Shown: one piece after another, positions 1 through 11,107 of the stretch
Layout of the letters: each line of letters starts with the position of its first letter
Numbering within the stretch: the stretch's first letter is position 1
Origin: Anthonomus grandis grandis
Taxonomy: Eukaryota > Arthropoda > Insecta > Coleoptera > Curculionidae
Length of the DNA: 64,000 bases
Assembly (NCBI RefSeq): GCF_022605725.1
Contig: NC_065550.1
Location: 6,882,001 to 6,946,000, forward strand
Direction: 5' to 3'
The notes under the pieces: generated by a model
Told to the model about the DNA's origin: nothing
What the model saw: only the letters and a program-made list of their open reading frames with translations
Database searches by the model: none
Program-made: the position numbers and the translations under genes

Positions 1-4
1 ATCA

Positions 5-1535
5 ATGTACCAGAAACTTTTCTTTTTACCCACTGATGCTGAGGAAATTAAATTCATATTTAAAGAGATAAAGAGCAGAACCTCGTCGGGATGGGACAGG
101 TTGCCATTAAGTGTCATTAAAACTCTACCTACACCGGCCTTAGTTTGTTTAGCTCATGTAGTGAATAAGTCTTTTACAAATCGCCTATTTTCTCCTTGTC
201 TTAAGAGGGCTAACATTGTGTAAAGTAGGTTATTAAAACACAGTTTAGTTTAGTTGTCATCTATTAATTTATTCGTGTTTGATTATAATAATCGTTACAT
301 GTATTCAATATTGCTGTGGTAGCAATGTTCCACTTAATTGCCTATTGCCTAAACATTCAACAAATATTAGAATAACTAATAATGTACAGTGTGTTCCCTA
401 CAATTGTTCCAATTCACAAGAAAGGTGATCTGAATGAAACCCTGCAATTTTCGTCCTATAGCATTGCTTCCTGTGCTAGGAAAGATAGTGGAGAGAATGA
501 TTAAGGAGAGAATGGTTAAGGTGAGAGTCGTTTAATTTCTTAACACGCATAAACTGCTTGATCCGCATCAGTTTAGATTTCTAAAATCTAGAATCACAGG
601 TGATGCTATGTTTGGATTTCTTCGGGAGCTGTATCTCAGGCTCAATACAGATGACATTGCAACTTCCGCATTCTGTGATATGTCGAAAGCTTTCGATTGC
701 GTGCACCATCCAACCATGTTAGGTAAGCTAAAAATTTATGGCTTCCTAGGAGTCGCCCTTAAGTGGTTTTGCTCTTACCTATCAAATCGTAGGCAGAGAG
801 TTTTCTTTAATAATTCATGTTCTTCTGAATTGCCTATTTCTTTTGATGTCCCATAGGGATCAATCTTGGGTCTACTATTCTTAATGTGCATTAACGATTT
901 GCCTCTATTGAACATTAGTGGACACTTCACGATTTTTGCCGATGATATATCAATACTTTGGCATGACAGGGATCCTCAAAGGTTGAAGTGTGCAATTATG
1001 CGCGATATGCAGTGTCTGGTGTAATTCCAACAGTCTTGTGCTCAATATTTTCAAAACTAATATTCTGAACTTTGCGACTTAAGTGACATATCAACAACAA
1101 TAAAACATTTTTCCATTCATGTACTGCAAAGTTCCTCGGCCTGTACATTGGTGATTCCTTAAAATTTGAAAACTTTCTTCTGGTTGCTATGCTCTTCGAA
1201 TTATATCATTCAACCTGGGATTGGCAGTGGCCCGTATGGCATATTCGAATCACGTCTTCATTATGGTCTACCATTCTGGGAGTCTTGTTAAGAATACTTG
1301 TTTCACTCAGTATTCTTATTACAAAAAGGGGCACGGCGTGCGATGTGTTGTGCTAAAATTCGACAGTCGTGTAGGCCACTGTTACTCTGTTCACTTTGTC
1401 TTAATATTGTATTGCATTCTAATTCTGGAGACTGTGTGTCTTGTTCACAAAAAGTTCAGAGAGGAATTGTATTTTACTCAGCCGTATAATACAAGACTGA
1501 TTTTTTTGCTATCTTTACCCAAACCGAGGTCTAAG
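5..1535 (+). pseudogene. reverse transcriptase of non-LTR element (broken)
   Basis: Plus-strand RT pieces appear in the right order but in shifting frames. An N-terminal RT segment at 5-223 contains SSGWDRLPLSVIK. VPIHKKGDLNE resumes at about 404. A core at 608-1000 contains FCDMSKAFDCVHH, a stop in place of Q in the VPQGS motif near 855, INDLP, and FADD changed to FADDIS. The C-terminal thumb/tail region is recognisable at 1100-1500. It would copy the element's RNA at the target site, but frameshifts and stops make it non-functional. A 183-bp insertion interrupts it at 220-402. The RT assignment is firm; the exact clade is not. Confidence 0.8.
220..402. mobile_element. 183-bp insertion inside the RT pseudogene
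   Basis: The RT reading runs ...RANIV before this segment and IVPIHKK after it, so the original gene was continuous. The segment is bounded by a 5-bp direct repeat ATTGT (215-219 and 403-407). No coding sequence or clear terminal inverted repeat is visible. Its family is unknown. Confidence 0.5.
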
Positions 1536-2099
1536 TAAGTGAAAAAGTATATAATTTATAACGGAAAACTCATTAAGAAAACAACACTATGCGAGGAAAT
1601 GTCGAAAAACATTAAAGAAACTCTTATTAACATAGTAAGTTAACATATAACAGTTCATATTATTCCTTGCAGTAATAGTTTAACGACTCTCTCAATTAGT
1701 TTACAGGTTTGAATGCATGTATGATGCTTTTTTTTGTAGTTTTGTTTAAATGTTTTTTTTTACGTAATTTGATTAAATCTTTCTATGTCTTAAATTAAGT
1801 TTACCCTCTATTATTTTATATGTAACTTAAAAATAAAAGAATAATAAATGTGCTTAGCGTATTGACTAACTTAGAAATTAAGAATTATTAAGGCTTTGTA
1901 CATAACATTTTTTTGTTAGTTACAAATAAAGGAACTTTTTGGAAAAAAAAATAAAAAAATGGGTTTTTAATCAATATCATATAATATAATTGGCAATAAA
2001 TTCTTCGTAACTAGTGTTAGATCTAAAAAGCCTATCTCACCTTCATAATATAAAAATTTTTGTTAAGACTCCATTTAAAATGTCCAAAACCTCATAAAG

Positions 2100-2850
2100 T
2101 TGGATCATTAGACATGGACACCCTTAAGTAAGCTCGGTGCAGTTTGGGTCGAGAATAAATTAATAAAAATGACAGGAGGCTATTGTATTACTATTACTTT
2201 TAATAAACAATTTGCTTTAAATAACCCGAAAGGAAATAGTCCAGGGGGCTTAAATCAGGCGAACGAGGTGGTCACGAAATGCGTCCACCCCCATTATTTA
2301 AATTTTATTCAAATAATCACGAAAGATTATACTAAAATGAGGTACATGACAGACATTTTTTTTTCTTCTTAGTAAATCCGGCAAACTATGAATGTCTTCA
2401 AAAAATTTAAATATGCCGCCCCATTTAAACCCTGAGACATACGATCCTATAAGTCTCTTCCAAAATACCTGGCCAAACGTTAATACTGCAAAACTTATCT
2501 CGAAATCGGTAAAAAAAAATCCTATAGCATCCCATTTTCATAGGCCTATACATGATTATTATGGAAATTAATAAAATCTTCGCGCATAAATCATGCTTCG
2601 TCTGAAAAAAATAATTTATCAAAAAAGAAACAGTCCTGAAAAAAAAAATTGAAATTGGGGAAAAAGTAGGAGCTGCGCATTTTTTTTTCTGTTAAGGATA
2701 TTCAAGAAAGTGCCTTTCAACACACTAAATGTTGACATCCTGTATTGTATTATATAACATTTATTTCCAGACCCATGTTCATGTAGTTTTTTTTAATGTA
2801 AAATCAACCTTTAGGTTATTAGAACGATATTTCCGGACACCCTGTATAGA
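2100..2850 (-). pseudogene. Tc1/mariner-like transposase relic
   Basis: The minus-strand translation shows separated matches to the transposase family found elsewhere in this window. FCSINVWPGIL (about 2450-2490) corresponds to the INVWAGI motif. HVPHFSIIFRDYLN (about 2300-2345) corresponds to the region after the second catalytic Asp. Frames shift several times, and the DDE motifs cannot be read intact. ACACCCTGTAT-like sequence near 2838-2848 resembles a terminal repeat end, with a possible partner GGACACCC near 2115. The element is old and inactive. Confidence 0.55.
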
Positions 2851-2987
2851 CCCAAAAATTATCTTTTTAATAAGTGTCAAAAGGTATTGACACTTATTAA
2901 AAAAAGGGATTTAATGATTTTAAAACTAACGGGTAAATATTTATAGGGTTTTCGAGCCTTCATAAATTAATAACGCTTTATGACAGA

Positions 2988-3013
2988 CTGACGAAGCCAC
3001 GCTTACCCGAAAC
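2988..3013 (+). ncRNA. hammerhead-ribozyme-like core (decayed)
   Basis: The plus strand reads CTGACGA, a 14-nt spacer, then GAAAC. This matches the two invariant hammerhead core segments CUGANGA and GAAA. Helix II in the spacer is weak and helices I and III were not established. Penelope-like elements are known to carry such motifs; no Penelope RT is visible next to this one. Confidence 0.35.
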
Positions 3014-3361
3014 CATTCAGTACAATACCATAATTTATGAATGTAGATCCATAAGAATTCGAATGTTGTCGGAACCATTTAACATAAATTTTCTGATAAT
3101 TTTTGGGGTGTTACACGACTGAGTCAGTTAACCACAGTTGCCGAAAATGTGTCAAAGTTAGAGGAACTTATTTAAACAGTTATTGTAAACTTTAAGGACT
3201 ATATTATCCGTTATTCTAGTTTTTGTAAAATTATTTATAAATTTGCTAAAAAGAGTAGTTTTCAATTTTGTCGGCACTATACGATGGAAACGCAGTAATC
3301 CACTAGACATTAATTCAAATCCACCATTTACAAACCATGCATATTTGATTCAACTGTGATG

Positions 3362-3916
3362 TTATTCTCCAAATAGTTGATTCTTATGGTTAGCCGAAGG
3401 ATCTCTTAAATACCTCTCAACGTATTTCAGTCCATGATCTCCATTGTTGCTGTAACTCTTAAAAAATGTCTGATTTAAAAGCTCTGGCTTGAAAGTTTTC
3501 ATCATGTATATCCAGACTTTATCTGTAACGTTATTTCCCAGATTTAGCACCTCATATTCTTCCCGAATATAGAACCTTGGATGATCTTCTAAGATGTCCA
3601 AGTCGGCTAGAACTTGATTGTCTACTTCATATACTTCGCCTTGAACATGATGGCCTTTACCTAATAAAAAACAATAAAAAATTCTATCTATTCTAAAATC
3701 AGATATAAAATTGGTAGACATAAGCTCACCTGGGGCATGCAGTAAAAATGGAATATTAAACTGAGTTGCTATAATTAACGGAAACTGTTCTATCGTTTGG
3801 GCATTGTAGAGGAACTTGTGGTGAGCCCCTGCTGTTTTTGTGAACCACTGATGGTTTGGTTCTCCTTTTTTTAATGTGCCGTAGACGAATACTTTGTGAA
3901 CGGATTTGGCAGACAT
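3362..3916 (-). CDS. gamma-glutamylaminecyclotransferase-like protein (AIG2/GGCT family)
   Basis: Host gene, two coding exons on the minus strand: 3730-3916 and 3362-3660. They join across a 69-nt intron to give 161 residues, close to the roughly 150 of animal GGACT. The N-terminal VFVYGTLKKGEPNH contains the YGTL substrate-binding loop (residues 12-15). HVQGEVYEVD is the central beta segment. LDILEDHP places a Glu (about residue 87) where the family has its catalytic acid. The family cleaves gamma-glutamyl-epsilon-lysine to free lysine and 5-oxoproline, in the cytosol, during breakdown of cross-linked proteins. The fly relative is Tina-1. The ATG at 3916 directly precedes the conserved core. 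No stop or frameshift is present, so it is probably functional. It is flanked by transposon debris, not by co-regulated genes. Confidence 0.88.
   Translation of the reverse strand: MSAKSVHKVFVYGTLKKGEPNHQWFTKTAGAHHKFLYNAQTIEQFPLIIATQFNIPFLLHAPGELMSTNFISDFRIDRIFYCFLLGKGHHVQGEVYEVDNQVLADLDILEDHPRFYIREEYEVLNLGNNVTDKVWIYMMKTFKPELLNQTFFKSYSNNGDHGLKYVERYLRDPSANHKNQLFGE
3661..3729 (-). other. 69-nt in-frame intron of the GGACT-like gene
   Basis: On the minus strand the exon ends CCCCAG, followed by donor GTGAGC at 3729. The acceptor is TTTTTTATTAG, ending at 3661. Removal restores HAPG-KGHHVQGEVYEVD, which matches the family without a gap. Left in, it adds 23 residues (STNFISDFRIDRI...) that the family lacks. 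Because 69 is a multiple of three and the intron has no stop, ORF finders read through it. Confidence 0.85.
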
Positions 3917-5435
3917 TGCTTACTTAGTAGATATGATTGTTCACTAAAAGTCAAGAAACTGCATTAGAGAACCTTCCTAAAAATTACATTACATTATATA
4001 AAATAAAATGATTTATATTAATTTCAACTTTATATTTATTACAACAAATATTAACTTCAATTTCTTAAATTCAGTTTTAAAAAATTGTCAACTAAATTCA
4101 GATACAAAAAAACACTGTTCGAAAGAAAATTACAGGCCGATTACCGAAATCACTGAACAAATCTTTTTCTTGTTTTAGACTTCTTTTGGAATTACGAGTT
4201 TTCCAGATGGTTGATCATTGTTCAGCCTCAGATAATTTGGTACAATGATTTTTACTTCTCTTCTTTTTAAATGGGTTCTGTTTTTGTCTCTAAATTTTCT
4301 AGCGTTTTTTTCTAACAGATTGAGGTTGATTCCCTTTTGAGTGTACTTGACACAGAATACCAAAAGCAGTTATGATCTGAGTTAAGCCTGGTAAATACAA
4401 TATAAAATGTTTAAACGAATAGGTAAATATATTTTGCTAGAGGACACTACGTGTTAATTCTTGTTTCATATGTTAACTTGACTGTTGATTTAGAAAACTG
4501 GTTTATCATTGTTCCCAAATGTTTTTCTTTTCTTTGCATGATCTGCATTTAGCTTATCTTGAGCATGCGATGTCTTAGTCTGGGTCGAGTGTCCAATATG
4601 TATGTATGTACATATGCACTCCCATGAATATTCTTATGTGTTCCTTACTTAGTCCCCTAATGTCTTTATGCTTTCACATGGTAATCTTCCCATATATTCC
4701 GGTCAGTTGTTATATGACGGGAGTATCGTAGTTTGATGTATATCGCCTTTCTTGGCATTATATCAGTAGGATTCCCAGAATCTTCTCGACCATATCTCAT
4801 TTCATTCTGTCACTTATAGCCAAGATATCATTTGCAGCAATGATATCTTAAAAAAGTCTAAAAGATATTTTATACAGAACATGTGACATGTCTCTAAGAT
4901 GCTGGTTATTTCCGGAAAGATGACTTTAAGACAACTTAAATATCTTTTTTATAGCTTTATTAAGCCTATCCATATATCAAAATTTAAAATAGCATGTAAA
5001 TAAAACAAGAAAATATTTACGTATTTTTCTGTTCTTTTACTATTATGTGAAAACACTGCTAATATTTTGGCAGATAAATTTAGATTGTCTTCCGTGTTTT
5101 CTCTTCTTATATTCTTATATGGGATCACTTTTTAGACGTGTTTTTGAGCTTACGTTGAGCTTTAGCGTAATAATTATATTTATTATAGAAAATATACACA
5201 ATTTGGCAACTGCGAGTCCATATGTCAAGAGATTGACAATGTAACTATCAGTACCAGCGAGTTTCGATCATCAAATAGGCTAGAGTAGACCCATATTTTA
5301 AAGCAATTCAATATTATTTTTTAGTGTCCTATGTGAATAATCCACAACATTTTTTTTGTCTTTATTATCTTCAAAGTACTTTTTCTGCTCAAATTTTAAA
5401 ATATTGCAAAATCGGAGATACTTTAAAGTCGACAA
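3917..5435. other. intergenic, no gene recognised
   Basis: AT-rich sequence upstream of the GGACT-like gene. A lysine/arginine-rich open stretch on the minus strand at 4175-4363 has no ATG and no good splice acceptor, so it is not called. TATGTATGTACATATG at about 4600 is simple sequence. The promoter of the GGACT-like gene should lie just right of 3916, but no TATA box is evident. Confidence 0.5.
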
Positions 5436-5439
5436 GACC

Positions 5440-5850
5440 CAGTTCCCTAATTACTAGATTTTATTTGGGATTCTCGTCCTGCTAGTTTTTCTTCATATTT
5501 TGGCACATTGTTGGGATTCCTCATAGAGGTCTCCCCACTGCAGAAAATTCAATGTCATACATTAACTTATGATGTGAAAAATCTGTCAAAACATAGAACT
5601 AATTTTTTTTTGGTGAACTGAACAAATCTGCCGTTTTACCACATATTCCACGAGGATTCCTTCAATAACTTTCATTTTCATGCCACTATAAGTATTTAGG
5701 TCATAAACGTACCCCTTCAACGAATCACATCTTGTCCATATTTTAATTCCACGTTTTCCTAGCCTGGCCTATTCATAAACTTCGTCATTGATTCGTCGAT
5801 ACTCTGAGATGTTGAGTCACTATCTTAGAACATTGAATGCCTAGAATAAG
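5440..5850 (-). pseudogene. piggyBac-type transposase fragment
   Basis: Not visible as one ORF, but the minus strand carries successive piggyBac motifs in shifting frames. VDESMTKF (about 5790-5812) contains a catalytic Asp of the family. KRGIKIWTRCDSLKGYVYDL and NTYSG (about 5690-5765) are next. A remnant of CFDRFFTSHKLM contains another conserved Asp. Remnants of the AVGT..NRKN..K..KKL segment end near 5460. At least four frameshifts and several stops are present. piggyBac inserts at TTAA; no ends were identified. Confidence 0.75.
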
Positions 5851-5984
5851 CCTCTGCAAAGCATAGGCGAGGTGTTTGAGTTCGCCATCTCTCAGACAAT
5901 GATTTCAAATCGATTTTCCAATTTTTCATACAATATATATTTTTCTTAATCGACTAAATATTTTTTTAATGTATTGCATTGTTA

Positions 5985-6918
5985 GATTTTAAAAAATATA
6001 AACGGCTATAACTCCCAAAGGAAAAGTTTTATCCATATTTTTTGAGAGTTATCGTCGTTTATATTTTTTAACATCTAACTCGATAATTTTTTACCAAAAA
6101 ACTTTCGTTTGTACAGGTTTGCAACCGACTCAAATCGGTTTAGATATTTATTACATAGTATAGAAAAAAGTTTTATTTAAATCCTTTGGGAGCTTTATTC
6201 ATATCTTTAGCATTCGACTTGTTCATTAATTTTCACAACAAAAAACTTAGTTTGTAAAGGTGTGTAACCACCATAAATCGATTTAGTTATTCATTGTTAA
6301 TATCTGGACAGAAAATTGTTAAAATTCCTTGGGAACTCCAGGAGATAAGGGCATTATATCGACTGAATAACAGCGGGCGGGGACCACAAATAAGTTGCTG
6401 GCAAATGACATATACTGCGTTCTCGATTTGGTTGCTGGATCGACCGGATACTAGCTTCACACACATTACTTTTTGAGTTTTTGCGGCGTTTACCCGTATA
6501 AGCGAAATATTTGCCAGATTGTAACAATATACAGAATTACACATTTTTATTAATATTTTCCTAAAAAAATGAAGGGAAAAAGCTTAATTTTGATTATCGA
6601 ATACTTTTTTATATTATAACCTATAAGGAATATAAGGATGACTCTTAACTCGCCTGTGAAAGGAACGATTTGAATTTCGTTTTTCCCAATATACCGGGTG
6701 GTGCGTGGCCGAGCGGAACATAGGAAATTCCATGTAAATTTTAAGGGGGTCAATTATTGGCTTCCCTGTACATTTTACAGAAAAAATGTAAGATAACTTT
6801 TTGAAGAGACCAATCTGGCAAACCCTCGTGAAAGTTTCAAAAAATTTTAATAAGGGAATCTTGAATTATTCACTTAAATGTAATTGCAAAATTACCAAAT
6901 TTTCGGTTCAGGTAAAAC
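5985..6918 (+). repeat. left arm of large foldback structure
   Basis: Reads inverted against 11108-12010. Landmarks in order toward the loop: CCTTGGGAACTCCAGGAGAT (about 6340) against CCCGTATCTCCTGAAATTCCCAAGG (about 11615), GCCGAGCGGAACATAGG (about 6707) against CCTATGTTCCGCTCGGCG (about 11304), and GGTTCAGGTAAAAC (6905-6918) against GTTTTACCTGAACC (about 11114). The outer part consists of repeats of about 140 bp carrying ATAACTCCCAAAGG and AAATCGGTTTAGATATTTA. The outermost piece (5985-6030) is itself inverted, forming a small palindrome with 6035-6085. The hAT element was inserted at the inner end of this arm. Confidence 0.7.
6911..6918. repeat. hAT target site duplication, left copy
   Basis: GGTAAAAC directly precedes the left terminal repeat and is repeated exactly at 10854-10861. 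An 8-bp duplication is the hallmark of hAT transposition. Confidence 0.9.
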
Positions 6919-7303
6919 CAGGGCCGTTCCGACCCGGGGGTGCAGGGGGTGTGGGGCACCCGGGCAGCAGCTCAGAGAGGCGGCGGAAGCCACCCCAAAA
7001 AAAACTAAATAAATATTTTTTTAATAAATATTTTTAAAATTTAATAATTTGTTTCAAAAACTATTATACACATATTATTTTAAAATGTTATACATATGAA
7101 AATATCATTAATTATTAATTAATATATTATTGTTATAATAAAGTTACTTTATAACATTCTAAATATTATTAGTTATATTTCCGATTCAAATTTAATAGGT
7201 ATACCTAGATATACGCTTCACTCCGCTTCAGGTCGCAACGAGTTGGAAAAAATATGTCGCGACGAAGATTTTTCAGGAAAATACTTGTTTGTGGTCAAGG
7301 CAT

Positions 7304-7310
7304 ATAAATG
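7304..7310 (+). promoter_or_regulatory. candidate TATA box of the hAT transposase gene
   Basis: CATATAAATGCG lies about 125 bp upstream of the splice donor AAAAAG|GTAAGT (7434/7435). That leaves room for a short 5' UTR exon before the intron that ends TTATTATAG at 7992. Confidence 0.4.
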
Positions 7311-7992
7311 CGTGCAGTGCGTGCACTTGTTTCATTTTAAATTTTAAGCGTGTAGCCTGTAGTCGTGTAAATGGCAACGTTATTAAAAGCTTTTGTTTAA
7401 TATTGTGGTAAAACAGACAGTAAAAATTAAAAAGGTAAGTATCTCTACACATACGTTAATTTGATTACATTTTTTTTTGAGCTGTCATATAAAGTTTAAA
7501 TATCGTTTTTATATTTTTGAAATATATACGATGTTTGGAAAATGGGTAGCCAAACGGAAGTTAGATACCTATTACTCCTATTAGAAATCTCCCATTTTTT
7601 TACTCTTGAGATTTTTATTTAAACTTTTGTTAGCACAATTAATTTTATTTTAAAAAGTAATGTTGACTTATTTAGAGTCAAATAATATAATAAGTTAGTT
7701 TTTTAGTTATTATATAATATAATAATAACTAAAAAAAATTAATTAATTTTGAACTTGAGGAAAAAATGAAAAAATTATATGCGTTATGAATAGCCAGTAG
7801 TCGCACTCATCCACTAATTCCGTTTGGCTACTCACCTTTCAAATATTAGTTATTTGCTTAATAAAAAAGTAGCATTTAATCTTAATATTTATTTTTTTTT
7901 ATTTGAAACGTTAAAAATATATCTCTTTATTCATTCAGGCAAAATATAGGATAACTTGGATTTATTTTAATTTTGGATTTGTTTTATTATAG

Positions 7993-10593
7993 ATGTCTGA
8001 TAATCGAAAAAAGCTTTCTGGAGCACAGTACAGAAAACGAAAGCGTGAAAAAAAAGAATTAACTAAAAAGGCTTGCAGTTCACTCCAAGCGTTTTTAATC
8101 CCAACAAGATCACATGACAAACCATCAAGTTCCCAAGCCCGAGATGAAAATGTGACGGAGACTATATGTATAATGGTCAATAGCGGAGAAGAGAAGGAGA
8201 ACTCATCGAATACCAAAACTATAGTGGAAGGTGATGTTTTATTAGCAGAACAAGGATCTGAACTAAGCTTTGAAAATATTAATGTCTATAAGGATCCTGG
8301 CTATTGGCCAAATGTTTTATTGGATAAAATTAAATTAACTCTGATAGAGTTAGGGCCTACGCAACTAACGGAGGCTGATATGACGTTTCCTTTAAATAAA
8401 GACAATAGAGGATTCTCATCTATTTATTATAAAAAAAAATGTGTAATGGAGAAATAATTCCGAGGGTTTGGCAAGTATATTCTAAATCAAAAGATTGTGT
8501 ATATTGTTTTCCTTGCAAAATATTTAAAACTTCTTCTGGTGGTAGTGGTTTGGTTGAGGGTTATAAGGATTGGAGACATTTAAGTCAACTTATAGAAAGA
8601 CATGAAAAGTCAAAGGGGCATATTTGTAATACAAAATCTTGGCTTGATTTAAAACAATCAATTTCTTCTAAAACGACAACTGATTCACTAAACGAGAAAT
8701 TAATAAACATGGAAAAAGATAGATGGGTTTCTGTTTTGAAAATTATAATTTATGTTGTCAAGTTTTTAGCCGGTCAAAATTTGAGTTTTAGAGGTGAAAA
8801 TAACAAGATATACGAGCAAGAAAACGGAAACTTTTTAAAATTAATCGAAACAATTGCCAATTTTAATGAAACTATATGCGATCATATTAACAGGATTAAA
8901 AGAACTCCATCAAATATGCCTCATTATTTAGGTGTTCATATTCAAAATGAATTAATTTTCCTTCTGGGAGAGCAAATAAGACATGACATTATATCTATGT
9001 TAAATGCTAGTAAATATTTTTCAATTATTTTGGATACGACTCCTGACGTGAGTCATCAAGACCAATTAACTATTGTAATAAGGTTTGTTTTATTAAGTAA
9101 TATATCAAAGCAAATCGAAATTAGAGAGCATTTTTTGGGATTCATTTCAATATCAGATTCGACAGATCATTCAGAGGACAAGGCTTAACTAATGTTTTAT
9201 TGCATTTTTTGGAGACTCACAACATTTGTGATTTAAGGGGTCAGGGATATGATAATGGAGCGAATATGAAGGGTCGCAATAATGGTTTACAAAAAAAAAT
9301 TATTGAATTGAACCCTAGAGCTTTTTACGTGCCTTGTGCAGCCCATAGCTTAAATTTAGTTGTTAATGACGCTGCAAAAGCATCTTTAGAAATTACAATT
9401 TTCTTTGCTATTGTGCAGGAACTTTACGTTTTTTTCTCCGCATCAACTAAACGTTGGCAAGTTTTAAAAGATGAAATCCCAACGTTAACACTAAAACCTC
9501 TTTCTAGTACTAGATGGGAAAGCAGAATAGATGCTCTGAAAGTTCTTAGACATAATTTAGGAAAAATATATGACGCTAAAAATATATTTGCACTTTACTC
9601 TGATAATAACAGGGACTCCGATACCAAAACTATGGCTAATTCATTACTCTTAAAAATTAAGTCGTTTAAATTGATTTGTTCCATTATTATATATGGTATA
9701 ATGTGTTAACAAAAATTAATATTGCAAGTAAAGTGATGCAGGAATCCGATGTTGCCCTACCTAATATTATTTTAATCTTAAAACAGGATAAAACATATAT
9801 ATCTAGTATTAGATCAGATGAAGCTTTCACTGATATTTTAGAGGAGGCCAAAAAAGTTGCCGAAGATACTGATTGCGACCCTTCGTTTCCTTCAATTAAT
9901 ATTGTTAGACCCCGAACAAAAAAGCGTTTATTTGACGATGTGTGTGTAGACGAGGCCCCTAAAAATCCAGTTGACCAGTTTAAAATTAATTTTAATTTTG
10001 TTATATTAGATACTACATTATTAAAATTGGAAGAAAGATTCGAGCAAATGAAGCAACATGATACGTTGTTTAATTTTCTTAACAACCTACATAGCTTTCT
10101 CCAAACAGAAAAATCAATTAGGTTTGCAAAATGTGAAGCTCTTGAGAAAATTTTATATGATCCATCAAAAAATGAAAAAGATATTTTAGCTCAAGATTTA
10201 TCTGATGAAATTGATAATGTTGCACCCTATATTTCCCCTGAAATGAATGCCTTAAATGTTCTTACTTAGCTATTTGTAAATAACCTCATCTATGTTTTTC
10301 CCAATTTAGTAATTTCCATTAGAATTTTCTTAACATTACCTGCCACAGTAGCTAGTGGAGAAAGAAGCTTTTCTAAACTCAAAATAATAAAAAATTATTT
10401 ACGATCCACAATGGGTCAAGAGAGGCTTTATGACTTATCAATAATTAGTATTGAAAAAGAAATTGCACAAAATATAGATGTGTCTAACATTGTTAAAACA
10501 TTTGCATTAAAAAAAAACGAGAAAAGCAAACTTTGTATAATCATTGGATATGTTAGCTACCTGCCCCTTTATGTTTACATATACATATTATAA
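7993..10593 (+). pseudogene. hAT transposase, ZMYM1-like/DUF4371 type, frameshifted
   Basis: The start ATG at 7993 follows directly on a splice acceptor. Parts in order: a basic N-terminus (7993-8300), and a TTF-type zinc finger with NGEIIPRVWQVYSKSKDCVYC, CFPCK and H..K.H (8440-8640). Next comes the DUF4371 region with SIILDTTPDVSHQDQLTIV (about 9020-9080), then the catalytic block with GQGYDNGANMKG and PCAAHSLNLVV (9240-9370). The C-terminal hAT dimerisation motif is LPATVASGERSFSKLKIIKN (about 10340-10400). The gene would bind the element ends and cut them out as hairpins. It is broken by shifts near 8450, 9190, 9690 and 10270 but otherwise well preserved, implying fairly recent decay. Confidence 0.88.
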
Positions 10594-10853
10594 AGTGCAT
10601 GTTGCGTATGTAAATAATATGTATTTAATTACAACTTATTTGTAAATACATTACATTACAAATAAATTGTAAATGAAATTATGATTTAATATAAAATAGT
10701 GTTTATGTTTCTAAAATGTTGTTTTTTTTAACGTTAAATTATTTCAGGTTATTTATTTACAAATGTTTATCAAAGGCCGGATTCGGTGGGGTAAAGGAAG
10801 GGCGGCAAAATTTTTTTCGCACCCGGGCGGCAGATACCCTAGGAACGGCCCTG

Positions 10854-10861
10854 GGTAAAAC
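10854..10861. repeat. hAT target site duplication, right copy
   Basis: GGTAAAAC, identical to 6911-6918. Confidence 0.9.
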
Positions 10862-11107
10862 CAGCCACCAGCAAACAATTTGTTATAAGGCTTTGTCAAA
10901 TCTGACGTACAGCCGAATACAAGAAATGTTTCAAAGTAAGACACGTTAACATTACTTTTTTATCTAAACTTTTATTATGGTTAATTATTTACTTAATTAT
11001 GGCTATTTTTTGTCGATTGAATAATTCATACTTGTTTTCAAATATCGACTGTCACTGATTTATTCACACTTTACCTCACGTCAGTGACAATATTCATTTT
11101 ACTGGTG

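Larger units (their letters stand above)
1..1958 (+). mobile_element. non-LTR retrotransposon, 5' end outside window
   Basis: Coding remnants of a reverse transcriptase (described separately) are followed by about 400 bases of AT-rich 3' UTR. It ends in an AATAAA-like signal and an A-rich tail at about 1921-1958, as expected for the 3' end of a polyadenylated retrotransposon. The 5' part (endonuclease, ORF1) lies before base 1. The clade is not resolved; the RT resembles jockey/CR1-like insect elements. Confidence 0.75.
6919..10853 (+). mobile_element. hAT DNA transposon (3,935 bp), nearly full length
   Basis: Begins CAGGGCCGTTCC at 6919 and ends with its reverse complement GGAACGGCCCTG at 10853. 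The subterminal regions are GC-rich with CACCCGGGC on both sides. It is flanked by the exact 8-bp duplication GGTAAAAC. It holds one transposase gene (7993-10593) with a TATA-like box near 7304 and a likely 5' UTR intron (7435-7992). The element lies inside the left arm of the foldback structure and is therefore younger than it. Confidence 0.92.

Noticed and set aside
4175..4363. Lysine/arginine-rich 60-codon open stretch on the minus strand upstream of the GGACT-like gene
   Set aside because: It begins at TTG after an in-frame TAA, has no ATG, no convincing splice acceptor and no domain I recognise.
5047..5244. 65-codon ORF with hydrophobic stretches
   Set aside because: Hydrophobicity follows from T-rich sequence; there is no gene context or homology.
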